Assembly (NCBI GenBank): GCA_018883985.1
Contig: JAHLFA010000006.1
Coordinates: 1-54,186, forward strand
Reading direction: 5' to 3'
From: Candidatus Ruminococcus intestinipullorum
GTDB lineage: Bacteria > Bacillota > Clostridia > Lachnospirales > Lachnospiraceae
DNA length: 54,186 bases
This document shows positions 27,251 through 36,848 of the stretch, piece after piece. The translations under genes and the position numbers were made by a program. The notes beneath the pieces were generated by a model, which was given only the letters and a program-made list of their open reading frames with translations, was not told the origin of the DNA and searched no databases. Position 1 is the first letter of the stretch, and each line of letters opens with the position of its first letter.

Positions 27251-29479
27251 TTAAAAGACATTCATTGGATTAAAATCAAAATAAATCCGCATCTTTTTAT
27301 ATCCTGAATTAATTTCAATATATTGCTCCAGTGTATTCTTTATTTTTATTAGTGTATCATAATTCTCATCTTTTATATAAATAACTTTTCTATAAATATC
27401 GTTTAACTTCCCAATTCCAGGGTTAGCTGGTCCAATAATCTGTGTAGTTTCCTTTGATGCAATTCTAAGTGCAAACTCCTTTAAATACTTGCTGCCTTTT
27501 TCCAAAAGCAACTCCTCTTCACAACTGATAAAAACTGCCAGCAAATGCTCCACAGGAGGATATCCCATCAACGCCCTATACTGAATTTCTTCTGTATAAA
27601 AAGCTTCATAATCCTGTGCTGCTGCACTTACAACAGCATAATGTTCTGGACTATAAGTTTGTATAATAGCCTCTCCTGATTTTTCTCCTCTGCCAGCTCT
27701 ACCTACTGCTTGTGTCAATAACTGAAACGTTCGCTCTCCAGAACGGTAATCATTAGAATACAATGACATGTCAGCCGCCAACACACCTACTAATGTTACA
27801 TTTGGAAAATCATGTCCTTTTACAATCATCTGTGTCCCTACAAGGATATCTGCTTCCTCATTAGCAAATGCTGACAAAATCTTCTCATGTCCATTCTTTT
27901 CACGTGTGGTATCCAAATCCATCCGAAGAACTCTTGCTTTAGGAAATTGTTTTTTTACAATCTCCTCAATCTGCTCTGTTCCAGCACGAAACTCGCCTAT
28001 GTGCCTAGAACCACATGCTGGACAATTGTGCGTCCTCTTCTCCTCATACCCACAATAATGACACATTAATTTTCCATTTTTATGGTAGGATAAAGACACA
28101 TCACAATGTGGACATTTTATAACATGACCACACTCCCTACAAGAAATAAATCCAGCATATCCTCGTCTATTTAAAAACAGTATCACCTGTTCTTTTCTCT
28201 CTAAACGCTGTGCTATAAGCTCTTGGAGCTTATAACTTAAAATAGAGCGATTCCCCTCTTTTAACTCCTGCCTTAAATCAATCGTATAAACCTGTGCCAT
28301 AGACTGCATTCCTGACCGATTTTTCAAAGACAATAATTGATATTCTCCTTTTTTTGCACGATACATCGCTTCCATGGAAGGCGTTGCTGAGCCTAAAACA
28401 ACACTTGCTCCTTCCATTTTTGCACGAGCCTGTGCCGTTTCTCTTGCATGATATCTAGGAATTTGCTCACTTTTATAGGTCATTTCATGCTCTTCATCAA
28501 TTACAATCAAACCTAATTTAGGAAAAGGTGTAAATAGTGCGGAGCGTGGCCCTATCATTACATCAATCTCTCCATTTTTGGCTCTCATCATTTGATCGTA
28601 TCGTTCACCTGCTGAAAGGCGAGAATTCATAATCGAAATTCGCTCTCCAAAACAACGATAAAACCTCATAACAGTCTGATATGTTAACGAAATCTCTGGA
28701 ATCAATACAATCGCTTGTTTTCCCTGACTTACAACTCTGCGAATCATTTCTATATATACTTCTGTTTTCCCACTTCCTGTAACCCCATGCAATAAATATG
28801 TTTGATAAATACCCTTTTTATAAGCTTTCCAAAATGTTTCTATTGCTATGCTTTGTTCTTCTGTATATTCCACCTGATATTCTTGCTTTCCTTGTGCTGT
28901 CACAGGATTTCTGTAAACCTGCTCTGATTCTAGAATGGCTATCTTTTGCTCTTCCAAAGCTCTTACAACGTTCAAAGAAATATTTAGTTTCTTCGTCACA
29001 AGTTCATAAGAAATCACAGGGGTGTCTAGAAGTGCTGCAAGTAATCTTGCTCTTGCTTTTTGATTTTTTTCTAAATAATAATCTAATTGTTTTTTAGCAG
29101 ACTCTTTGTCTAAAAGCAGGCGTACATATCGTTTCACTTTAGCCTGTTCCTTTTGTTTCACGGGAAGTACTGTTTTTAACGCCTGTATCATCGTTCCTCC
29201 GTAATGCTCCTTCATCCATGCTGCCAAGGAGATTAGCTTCGCTTCGATTTCAACACGTTCATGGGAGATTTCCAATATTTCCTTAATCTTTGATACATCA
29301 TAATTACAGGTTTTTGATAAACCAACAATATACCCTTTTGTTCTACGATTTCCCATGCCAAAAGGAATCACAACTTCCATCCCTAACCTGATGTCCTCTT
29401 CCATTTCTTTTGGAATCCGATATTGAAAAACTTTATCTAATTTTTCATGCTTAATATCTACAATAATATCTGCAAACAC
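27251..29479 (-). CDS. priA: Primosomal protein N' (replication restart helicase PriA)
   Basis: PriA restarts stalled forks by binding them and loading the replicative helicase. The 742-residue protein has an N-terminal 3'-DNA-binding domain, Walker A GVTGSGKTEVYIE, the DEEH box VIDEEHEMTYK, eight zinc-binding cysteines (from CRECGHVIKCPHCDVS to CPACGS) and helicase motif VI (QAVGRAGRG). The start is a GTG at 29479 with a G-rich but weak ribosome-binding site. It lies 26 bp downstream of murE. Confidence 0.96.
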   Translation of the reverse strand: MFADIIVDIKHEKLDKVFQYRIPKEMEEDIRLGMEVVIPFGMGNRRTKGYIVGLSKTCNYDVSKIKEILEISHERVEIEAKLISLAAWMKEHYGGTMIQALKTVLPVKQKEQAKVKRYVRLLLDKESAKKQLDYYLEKNQKARARLLAALLDTPVISYELVTKKLNISLNVVRALEEQKIAILESEQVYRNPVTAQGKQEYQVEYTEEQSIAIETFWKAYKKGIYQTYLLHGVTGSGKTEVYIEMIRRVVSQGKQAIVLIPEISLTYQTVMRFYRCFGERISIMNSRLSAGERYDQMMRAKNGEIDVMIGPRSALFTPFPKLGLIVIDEEHEMTYKSEQIPRYHARETAQARAKMEGASVVLGSATPSMEAMYRAKKGEYQLLSLKNRSGMQSMAQVYTIDLRQELKEGNRSILSYKLQELIAQRLERKEQVILFLNRRGYAGFISCRECGHVIKCPHCDVSLSYHKNGKLMCHYCGYEEKRTHNCPACGSRHIGEFRAGTEQIEEIVKKQFPKARVLRMDLDTTREKNGHEKILSAFANEEADILVGTQMIVKGHDFPNVTLVGVLAADMSLYSNDYRSGERTFQLLTQAVGRAGRGEKSGEAIIQTYSPEHYAVVSAAAQDYEAFYTEEIQYRALMGYPPVEHLLAVFISCEEELLLEKGSKYLKEFALRIASKETTQIIGPANPGIGKLNDIYRKVIYIKDENYDTLIKIKNTLEQYIEINSGYKKMRIYFDFNPMNVF

Positions 29480-29505
29480 TCTGCTACCGCCCGCCTTTAA
29501 ATCTT

Positions 29506-30975
29506 TTATTTTTCTGCACGTAACTCCTCTAACACTTCTTGAATCAATACACGTTCATCCATTGGATATTTCACGCCTTTAATTTCCTGATAATCTTCAT
29601 GCCCTTTTCCAGCAAGGACTATAATATCTCCTAATTGTCCATGTTCAATGGCATATTTAATTGCTGCTTTTCTATCACAAATTTCTACATACTCTCCATT
29701 GGTTCTTCCAATTCCTACTTTAATATCATCAATGATAGCCTGTGGATCTTCAAATCTTGGATTATCTGATGTAATAATTGTTAAATCTGCAAGTCTTCCA
29801 GATACTTCTCCCATTTCAAATCTTCTATCTTTGGAACGATTGCCACCACATCCAAATAAGCATACTAAACGATTTGGATGATATTCTTTCAATGTTGCCA
29901 AAAGACTTTCTAAGCTCATTGCATTATGTGCATAATCTATCAGCAATGTGAAATCTTCTGAAACTGGAATCATTTCAATACGTCCCTTTACTTTTGCACA
30001 CTTTAAGGCATCCAAAATCACTGCCTCTGGCACTTGAAAATGGCGACATACTGCAATTGCTGTTAATGAATTATACACACTAAATTTTCCTGGGATATCA
30101 ATCTCCACATTCATATCTAACAGACCTTTGGCATGATAAGACACCCCTAAGTACCCTGGTCTTGATACAAGTTGTACATTGTCTGCTCTTAAATCTGCGT
30201 TTTCTGAGAAACCAAATGTTTCAACATGACACGTTGCATTTTTGAAAACATCCTGATAATACTCATCATCTATATTGGCAATTCCTAATTTACATTGTTG
30301 GAATAATAATGCTTTACATCTCTTATAATCTTCAAAATCTGTATGTTCATTTGGGCCAATATGATCTTTCCCAAGGTTTGTAAAAATACCAATTTCAAAT
30401 GGAATCCCTGCTGTACGATGTAACATAAGCCCCTGAGAGGATACTTCCATTACAACACTATCACACCCTGCCTCTAGCATTTGGGAAAAATATTGATGAA
30501 TCATATAAGACTCTGGCGTCGTATTTGCAGCTGGAATGGTTGTATCTCCTATGATTGTTTCAATTGTTCCAATCAATCCAACCTTACGACCTACCCCTTC
30601 TAAAATGGATTTGATCATATACGTAGTTGTCGTTTTTCCTTTTGTTCCCGTAATACCAATCACTTTTAACTTTTCTGCTGGATAACCAAAATAGGCTGCT
30701 GAAGTCATAGCCAGTGCATATCTGGTATCCTTTACACGAATTACTGTTAGATGGTTTGGGGCATCCACTTCCTTTTCTACAATAATTGCTGATGCTCCAC
30801 TTTCTGCAACTTGCTCGATATACTGATGTCCATCAGACACTGCTCCACAAATACAAACAAATACGGAATCTTTCTCTACCTTGCGTGAATCGTAAGTCAG
30901 AGTGCTAATTTCAATTGCATCACTCCCCTGTACTACCTCATACTCCAATCGTTCCAATAACTGGCTTAATTTCAT
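29506..30975 (-). CDS. murE: UDP-MurNAc-tripeptide synthetase MurE (meso-DAP type)
   Basis: MurE adds the third stem-peptide residue to UDP-MurNAc-L-Ala-D-Glu. The 489-residue Mur ligase shows GTKGKTTTTYM, the central-domain TNLGKDHIGPNEH and the C-terminal specificity motif DNPRFEDP. DNPR is characteristic of enzymes that use meso-diaminopimelate rather than lysine, pointing to a DAP-type peptidoglycan. AGGAGG precedes the ATG. It heads the priA-def-fmt run, with a candidate promoter between it and cbiC. Confidence 0.95.
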   Translation of the reverse strand: MKLSQLLERLEYEVVQGSDAIEISTLTYDSRKVEKDSVFVCICGAVSDGHQYIEQVAESGASAIIVEKEVDAPNHLTVIRVKDTRYALAMTSAAYFGYPAEKLKVIGITGTKGKTTTTYMIKSILEGVGRKVGLIGTIETIIGDTTIPAANTTPESYMIHQYFSQMLEAGCDSVVMEVSSQGLMLHRTAGIPFEIGIFTNLGKDHIGPNEHTDFEDYKRCKALLFQQCKLGIANIDDEYYQDVFKNATCHVETFGFSENADLRADNVQLVSRPGYLGVSYHAKGLLDMNVEIDIPGKFSVYNSLTAIAVCRHFQVPEAVILDALKCAKVKGRIEMIPVSEDFTLLIDYAHNAMSLESLLATLKEYHPNRLVCLFGCGGNRSKDRRFEMGEVSGRLADLTIITSDNPRFEDPQAIIDDIKVGIGRTNGEYVEICDRKAAIKYAIEHGQLGDIIVLAGKGHEDYQEIKGVKYPMDERVLIQEVLEELRAEK

Positions 30976-31028
30976 ATATTTTTACCCTCCTGATGGAAAC
31001 TCGTTTATCTCATATTTTACACGTTAAT

Positions 31029-31057
31029 AGCATAGCATAAAAATTCTCATATCGCAA
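31029..31057 (-). promoter_or_regulatory. Candidate promoter of murE
   Basis: On the minus strand TTGCGA (31052-31057), a 17-bp spacer and TATGCT (31029-31034) lie in the 100-bp gap between cbiC and murE. The boxes are moderate matches. No terminator for the B12 operon is visible here, so read-through into murE is possible. Confidence 0.4.
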
Positions 31058-31075
31058 ACCACTCCCAACTAGCTT

Positions 31076-31717
31076 TTACGACTGTTCTCGCATCATATAA
31101 AGCAATGCATTTACGATACAAGCTGCTATATTGCTTCCTCCTTTTCGTCCTCTTGCTACAATGGAAGGCGTATCTTCTAAGGATAAAATCAACTCTTTAG
31201 ACTGTACAACATTTACAAATCCAACTGGAACAGCAATAATGCACTCTGGATTTATTTTTCCTTCTTTTATTAATTCATAAAGTCTTACTAAAGCAGTTGG
31301 AGCATTTCCAATAGCAAATATAACCTCCTGATTCAAATCTGCTGCTTTATCCATACTTGCTACTGCCCTAGTTGTACCGTTTTGCTTGGCATTTTCTATC
31401 ACATCCTCGTCTGCCATAAAACAGAAAACCTCGCTTCCATATTTTGCAAGCTCTTTTTTATTAATTCCAGCCTTTACCATCTGTGTGTCCGTTACAATTG
31501 GAACACCTTTTTTTATCGCCTGCATTGCCTTGTGTATTACATCCTTAGAAAACACCAAATTTTTCGCATAATCAAAATCTGCACTTGTATGTATACAACG
31601 TTTAATTACAGGCTCTGTTTCTGGGGAAAATACTTGTTGTCCTAATTCCTCTGTTATAATTTCAAAGCTTCTTTTCTCTATTTCTGTTGGCAAAACTTTT
31701 TCCAATTCTATATTCAT
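31076..31717 (-). CDS. cbiC: Cobalt-precorrin-8 methylmutase
   Basis: CbiC moves the C11 methyl group to C12 to give cobyrinate. The 213-residue protein contains IHTSADFDYAKNL with the catalytic histidine of CbiC/CobH, then VTDTQMVKAGI and GNAPTAL. GGAG precedes the ATG. It is the last gene of the B12 run, 15 bp after the CobU-type gene. Confidence 0.96.
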   Translation of the reverse strand: MNIELEKVLPTEIEKRSFEIITEELGQQVFSPETEPVIKRCIHTSADFDYAKNLVFSKDVIHKAMQAIKKGVPIVTDTQMVKAGINKKELAKYGSEVFCFMADEDVIENAKQNGTTRAVASMDKAADLNQEVIFAIGNAPTALVRLYELIKEGKINPECIIAVPVGFVNVVQSKELILSLEDTPSIVARGRKGGSNIAACIVNALLYMMREQS

Positions 31718-31732
31718 ACTTACTAAACTCCT

Positions 31733-32722
31733 TTATTGCAATCTTTGCCCTATTCCACAAGTCACTCGATAAATTCGATTTGCTTCTTTTGCAAATGCAC
31801 TGCACACTCTTCCTACAGCCTCACGATATTGTCTTTCATCTGGATCTATAGGAACGATTCCACATCCAACCTCATCACAAATAATCACTCTCTCTTTCTC
31901 TTGTTCTAAAAGAATAGAAATTAACTCCTCTAGTGTCCTATTCGCACTTAACCATCGTTTAATAAAACTATGGAACTTTTCCACTGCCTTAGCATCCTTA
32001 ATTACTTCCAATTCACACGTTTCTCCACAAATCCAGTCTTTTCCTCTATAAATACTTTCGGCAAATCTTTTTTTTCCTTGAAAGCTTCCCCCCACAATTA
32101 AAATCTTCTCTCCTTGATTCATCTGTTTCTCCTTGATTTGTTTTTTCATTGTACAAGGAATTCCTGCCACAATTTCCTGTGTGTTTTCTGACATAAAGGC
32201 TAAAAATTGATTCAGTTCTCCCAATACCTTTAAATATTCCTCCATCTCTTTGGATGGGCAAGGTTCCAAAAAAACATCATTTGTTACAACAATCAAACAC
32301 TTACATGTTTGAGCAAGTTTAAGGATTCCGTCCTTAAGTACTTGTAATACATCTTCTCCTCGGGTATTTTCCCCTCCATTCATATACATCTCATTTGCTG
32401 TTAGATTGGATACACATTCTAATAATACATATGCACTTTTAAGTTTTAGAGGATCTTTTTCTTTCTCATTCTCCTTTAAATGCCCTAGAAAATCTGTATG
32501 CCATTCTAATGTATGAAATCCTTTGCCCTCTCGCATTTTTTGATGTTTTCTAATCTTCTCCTCTATTTCCTCTCCTCCATGCATCATAGTGGCAATATAA
32601 TAAAGTGGAGGTTTTGTTGAAGAATTATCCTGTATTTTGCATATCTTTTCATATTCAACACATATCCGTGCCTCTGCATACGCAGATTTTCCACTTCCAC
32701 TTCCTCCAATAATTAACTCCAT
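31733..32722 (-). CDS. cobU: CobU-type adenosylcobinamide kinase/guanylyltransferase, two-domain
   Basis: CobU phosphorylates adenosylcobinamide and transfers GMP to it. Canonical CobU has about 180 residues; this protein has 329 and looks like two CobU domains in tandem. Domain 1 (1-193) has the P-loop GGSGSGKS and the RKHQKMR region with H60, the probable guanylylated histidine, but the usual NEVGxGIVP motif reads TNDVFLEPCP. Domain 2 (about 201-329) has the P-loop GGSFQGKK and a good DEVGCGIVP motif near 283-291 but lacks the histidine segment. The motifs look complementary. Assignment by family and operon is firm; how activities are shared is inference. Confidence 0.85.
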   Translation of the reverse strand: MELIIGGSGSGKSAYAEARICVEYEKICKIQDNSSTKPPLYYIATMMHGGEEIEEKIRKHQKMREGKGFHTLEWHTDFLGHLKENEKEKDPLKLKSAYVLLECVSNLTANEMYMNGGENTRGEDVLQVLKDGILKLAQTCKCLIVVTNDVFLEPCPSKEMEEYLKVLGELNQFLAFMSENTQEIVAGIPCTMKKQIKEKQMNQGEKILIVGGSFQGKKRFAESIYRGKDWICGETCELEVIKDAKAVEKFHSFIKRWLSANRTLEELISILLEQEKERVIICDEVGCGIVPIDPDERQYREAVGRVCSAFAKEANRIYRVTCGIGQRLQ

Positions 32723-32734
32723 AATTCTACCAGC

Positions 32735-34210
32735 TTATCCTTCTTCTAAAATTTTATAAATTTCTTTCATATCTACGCTCGCTCGAATGATATCTGCTAA
32801 TTTATCATACTGCTCTTCTTTGTAGGCTCTCCAATCTTTCACTGAAATAGAATCTATGCTATATCCTTTGGACTTAAGTACTCCTTGTAAAAATCCCTTC
32901 ACTACCTCAGGCTCATCAAAAATCCCATGGATATAGGAACCATATACGTTGTTGCTTTGAGCTCCTCCATCCAAATCCAACAATGGAGTTCCTCCATAAC
33001 GATTGGTTCTTCCCATATGTATTTCGTACCCTGAAAATTTTACACCCGAAAGTGCATGTAAGATTCCTTGTACATTTCCAAATTTTCCTTGTACTTGTAT
33101 TTGTCTTTTTTCCTCATGAAAGATTGTCTTAATTGGAAGCAAATTCATTCCTTTTATAGTGCCTTTTTGTTCACTGCCTGTTGGGTCTGATATCTCTTCG
33201 CCTAACATTTGATAACCACCACAAATTCCAAATACAACCTTGCTATTTGCTGCATGCTGAAGTACCTTTGCTTCCAAACCATTTTCTCGCATCCACAAAA
33301 GGTCTTGTATAGTATTTTTACTTCCTGGAACAATGACCACATCTGGATTTCCAAACTCTCCTGCTGATTGTACATATCGTATTTCAATAAATTCAGATGC
33401 CTCCAAAGGAGCCATATCTGTAAAATTAGAAATTCTTGGAAGTCGTATCACTGCAATATCTAATAATGCTGGATGATTTTTTTTGTAAAATCGTTCGGAT
33501 AAACTATCTTCCTCATCGATGTCCAAATGAAAATATGGGGTAACTCCTAACACTGGTATTTTTGTTTTTTCCTCTAGCATACGCAAACCAGGTTCTAAAA
33601 TAGATACATCCCCACGGAACTTATTTATGAGTGTTCCCTTAATTCTTCTCTTTTCCTCTTCTTCTAAAAGAAGAATCGTTCCTGCAATCTGTGCAAATAC
33701 TCCACCTCGGTCAATATCGCCTACAAGCAATACTGGAGCATCTACCAACTTTGCCATTCCCATATTAACGATATCATCTTTTTTAAGATTGATTTCAGCT
33801 GGGCTACCAGCCCCTTCTATTACAATAATATCATAATCCTTTTCCAACTGCTGATATGCTTCCATTATATATGGAATAAAAGAAGTTTTCTTCTTATAAT
33901 ATTCTACTGCTTTCATTGTCCCAATCGCTTTTCCATTGAGAATTACCTGTGAACCCACATCACTGGTTGGTTTTAGCAAAATAGGATTCATACACACCCT
34001 TGGCTCAATTCCTGCTGCCTCTGCCTGCATCACCTGTGCCCTTCCCATCTCAAAACCATCTTTTGTTATAAAGGAATTCAATGCCATATTCTGAGATTTA
34101 AAGGGTGCCACACGATATCCATCCTGTTTGAAAATACGACACAAGCCTCCCACAAGAATACTTTTCCCAACGTTAGACATTGTGCCTTGTATCATAATAC
34201 ATTTTGCCAC
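32735..34210 (-). CDS. cobQ: Cobyric acid synthase
   Basis: CobQ (CbiP) amidates side chains b, d, e and g of adenosylcobyrinate a,c-diamide, using glutamine and ATP. The 491-residue protein has an N-terminal synthetase domain (IQGTMSNVGKS, SQNMALNSF, DRGGVFAQI) and a C-terminal triad amidotransferase domain with the Cys nucleophile in GICGGYQMLG. I chose GTG 34210, with GGAGGG eight bases upstream; a GTG three codons earlier would overlap that site. The start lies 38 bp inside the end of cobD. Confidence 0.96.
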   Translation of the reverse strand: MAKCIMIQGTMSNVGKSILVGGLCRIFKQDGYRVAPFKSQNMALNSFITKDGFEMGRAQVMQAEAAGIEPRVCMNPILLKPTSDVGSQVILNGKAIGTMKAVEYYKKKTSFIPYIMEAYQQLEKDYDIIVIEGAGSPAEINLKKDDIVNMGMAKLVDAPVLLVGDIDRGGVFAQIAGTILLLEEEEKRRIKGTLINKFRGDVSILEPGLRMLEEKTKIPVLGVTPYFHLDIDEEDSLSERFYKKNHPALLDIAVIRLPRISNFTDMAPLEASEFIEIRYVQSAGEFGNPDVVIVPGSKNTIQDLLWMRENGLEAKVLQHAANSKVVFGICGGYQMLGEEISDPTGSEQKGTIKGMNLLPIKTIFHEEKRQIQVQGKFGNVQGILHALSGVKFSGYEIHMGRTNRYGGTPLLDLDGGAQSNNVYGSYIHGIFDEPEVVKGFLQGVLKSKGYSIDSISVKDWRAYKEEQYDKLADIIRASVDMKEIYKILEEG

Positions 34211-35267
34211 TTTGTACACCCTCCTTTTCTTCTAAAATCTCATAAATTGCCTGAATTAACCTTTGATTTTCCTCTGGCAGTCGAACCGCTACTCGATACC
34301 ACCCTTTTTCCAAGCCATCGTAATTCGAACAATCTCGAATCAGAATCTTCTTTTTCTTTAGTAGCTCAAATAAATCATATTTACTTTGAAATAGAATGTA
34401 ATTTACTTTGGATTGCATTACTTGAAATCCCATTTCCTCTAACTGTTGCTCCATCCATTCCCTTTCATATTTTATCATTACTTTCGTATCTAGAATTCGT
34501 TCATTCTCACTAAGTGCGGCAATTCCTGCTTCCTGTGCTGGAGTAGAAACACCCCATGGCTGCCGAATCTTATAAATTTTTTCCACTAACACTTCATCAG
34601 AAGTGATTCCATAGCCCAAACGTAAACCTGGAATGGCATGAATTTTTGTAAATGCACGTAAAATAAATAGATAGCGATACTGTTTTGCCATAGAAACTGT
34701 AACCTTTTCCTGTTCTGTCGTTTCTAAAAAATCTACAAAACATTCATCCAACACAAGACGAATTTTCTTTTTCTCACATTCCTCTATAATTTTTTTTAAA
34801 AGAAAAATTGAAATAACCTGTCCAACTGGATTTGACGGAGAACAAAGAAATATCATATCGAGAGAATCATCTAAATATTCTAAGAAATCATCTTGAATAC
34901 AAAATTTATCTTCTCTTCGTGTTTCATAATATTCCATATGACATTCTATGGCTTGTAGTGCTTGTTTATATTCTGAAAAAGCAGGAATGACTATCAAAGC
35001 TTTTGAAGGACGCTCTGCAAACACAATGGAGTAGATAAGATCTGCAGCTCCATTGCCCGCTAGAATTCCCTGCTTTGGAAAGTTTAGATACCTAGAGAGT
35101 GCCTCTCTCAATCTTCCACACCTACTATCTGGGTACATCTGCATTTGTGTAATACCTCTTTTAGCTGCCTCAATGACCTTTGGAGAAGCTCCCAAAGGAT
35201 TGATATTTACAGAAAAGTCCAACATTCCTTCGTATGTATAAATATCGCCCCCATGTGTATATTCCAT
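34173..35267 (-). CDS. cobD: Threonine-phosphate decarboxylase (CobD)
   Basis: CobD is a PLP enzyme of the histidinol-phosphate aminotransferase fold that makes (R)-1-aminopropan-2-ol phosphate for the B12 linker. The 364-residue protein shows HGGDIYTYEG, NINPLGASP, GNGAADLIY, the PLP lysine block AFTKIHAIPGLRLGYG and a C-terminal Arg (RVAVRLPEEN). ATG 35267 gives the typical MEYTHGGDIY start; an in-frame ATG seven codons upstream has no ribosome-binding site. Aminotransferases of this fold can be hard to tell apart, but the operon settles it. Confidence 0.92.
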   Translation of the reverse strand: MEYTHGGDIYTYEGMLDFSVNINPLGASPKVIEAAKRGITQMQMYPDSRCGRLREALSRYLNFPKQGILAGNGAADLIYSIVFAERPSKALIVIPAFSEYKQALQAIECHMEYYETRREDKFCIQDDFLEYLDDSLDMIFLCSPSNPVGQVISIFLLKKIIEECEKKKIRLVLDECFVDFLETTEQEKVTVSMAKQYRYLFILRAFTKIHAIPGLRLGYGITSDEVLVEKIYKIRQPWGVSTPAQEAGIAALSENERILDTKVMIKYEREWMEQQLEEMGFQVMQSKVNYILFQSKYDLFELLKKKKILIRDCSNYDGLEKGWYRVAVRLPEENQRLIQAIYEILEEKEGVQSGKMYYDTRHNV

Positions 35268-35295
35268 GTATAGTTTCCGTCCTTTCATTTAAATT

Positions 35296-36258
35296 TTATA
35301 GAACTAAGAATACTTTCAGTACTCCAAAAAAAATGAGCATTAAAACCGAAGTACTATACATCAATCTTCCCGCTCTAACGATATCTTCATTCTCAATTGG
35401 ACGAAGATTTTCCCCTATAAATTCTTTTTCATACAATTTTCCAAAATAGGTTGCATTTCCTGCTAATTGCACCCCCAATGCCCCTGCACAAACGGATTCT
35501 GTCTGTGCCGAATTAGGACTTGCATGTTTTCTTCGATCTCTTCTATATATTTTCCAAGCCCCTTTTATAGAAAAACCTAAAAAACCAGCAGAAATTATCA
35601 TAAACCACGCTGTAATTCTAGATGGCAAATAATTAAAAACATCATCTAGCTTCGCTGGCACTCTGCCAAAATAAATATATTTTTCATTCTTATAACCCAG
35701 CATAGAATCCATTGTATTTACAGCTTTGTATAAAAAACCAAGTGGGGCTCCTCCTAAAATCATATACAAAAGTGGAGCAGTTACTCCATCTGATGTATTC
35801 TCCGCTATGGTTTCAACTGTCGCCTTAATTACCCCTTCTGTTGTAAGTTCTTTCGTATCTCGTCCTACAATCATAGAAACAGCATTTCTAGCTCCATCTA
35901 AGTTTGATATCGCTAGCTGTTCATAAACTTTTTTACTTTCCTTAACAAGCCCTCTTGCAGCAAAAATTTGCCAACACCAAAAACTTTCCAAACAAAAAGA
36001 GAGGGCTGGATGAACCCTATCTGCTAACAAAAGTAAGCAAAATGGCAGGATATAAGAAAGTGCTGCTATGCAAATCCAAAGAATTGTTCCTGCCACAATA
36101 AGAGAATTCTTTTCCTTTCGAAAAAACTTTCTCAATACCTTCTCGCCATATGAAATTCCTCTTCCCATCCATTGCACTGGATGATAAATCCAATCAGGAT
36201 CTCCAAATAAAAAATCCATAACAAATCCTACAAAACAAGCTGCAACTTTGGGCATCAT
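35296..36258 (-). CDS. cbiB: Adenosylcobinamide-phosphate synthase
   Basis: CbiB joins aminopropanol phosphate to adenosylcobyric acid. It is an integral membrane protein of 320 residues, with DFLFGDPDWIYHPVQWMG, the SDGVTAPLLYMILGGAPLG loop and several hydrophobic spans. The start overlaps the stop of cobC as ATGA. The sequence begins ATGATG, so the start could be one codon later. Confidence 0.95.
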   Translation of the reverse strand: MMPKVAACFVGFVMDFLFGDPDWIYHPVQWMGRGISYGEKVLRKFFRKEKNSLIVAGTILWICIAALSYILPFCLLLLADRVHPALSFCLESFWCWQIFAARGLVKESKKVYEQLAISNLDGARNAVSMIVGRDTKELTTEGVIKATVETIAENTSDGVTAPLLYMILGGAPLGFLYKAVNTMDSMLGYKNEKYIYFGRVPAKLDDVFNYLPSRITAWFMIISAGFLGFSIKGAWKIYRRDRRKHASPNSAQTESVCAGALGVQLAGNATYFGKLYEKEFIGENLRPIENEDIVRAGRLMYSTSVLMLIFFGVLKVFLVL

Positions 36259-36848
36259 ATTTTTTCTACCTCTCTAAAAATCTCTTTTCCTGATTGCCAC
36301 TCTTCTTTTTTTGCAATCATCAAAAATCCCTCTCCATTTTTTACTTGCCAATCATAAAAATTATGGCTTCCCTCCGCAAGCTCTGCTAAAGCAGCCATAA
36401 TTGTTCCTCCATGAACTACAAATGCCACATGGTGGACATCTTCTTCTAAAAATCTATGCACAGAATCTTTAATGGCTTGTACACATCTTTCCCGAAATTT
36501 TTTAGGGTCTTCCCCCTCTGGAAATGGGATATTTCCACCAGAATCTAGCCACCTTAAATACTCTGGCTCTTCTTTTAATTCCTCATAAGTTTTCTGTTCA
36601 AATTTTCCAAAACAACATTCTCTAAGCCTAGAATCCTCTACCATTGATATATGAGGATACATAAGCTTAGCACTTTGAATACAGCGTTTCATTGGGCTTA
36701 CTACCAAACGTTGTACACAAGGATATTCTCTATTTTTGCTATGAAACTCCTCTACTGCATGTAACGAAAGCTCTTCGTCTGTACTTCCAATATATTGTCC
36801 TTTTTCATTCCCTAATGTTTTAAGATGACGCAGCATAATAATTTTCAT
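36255..36848 (-). CDS. cobC: Alpha-ribazole phosphatase, histidine phosphatase family
   Basis: CobC dephosphorylates alpha-ribazole 5'-phosphate or adenosylcobalamin phosphate in nucleotide-loop assembly. The 197-residue protein has the catalytic LRHLKT near residue 7 (RHG-type motif with Leu in place of Gly) and the second His in VVHGGTIMA. GGAGG precedes the ATG. It overlaps both neighbours by 4 bp. The superfamily is clear; the specific role rests on its position between cobS and cbiB. Confidence 0.88.
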   Translation of the reverse strand: MKIIMLRHLKTLGNEKGQYIGSTDEELSLHAVEEFHSKNREYPCVQRLVVSPMKRCIQSAKLMYPHISMVEDSRLRECCFGKFEQKTYEELKEEPEYLRWLDSGGNIPFPEGEDPKKFRERCVQAIKDSVHRFLEEDVHHVAFVVHGGTIMAALAELAEGSHNFYDWQVKNGEGFLMIAKKEEWQSGKEIFREVEKI

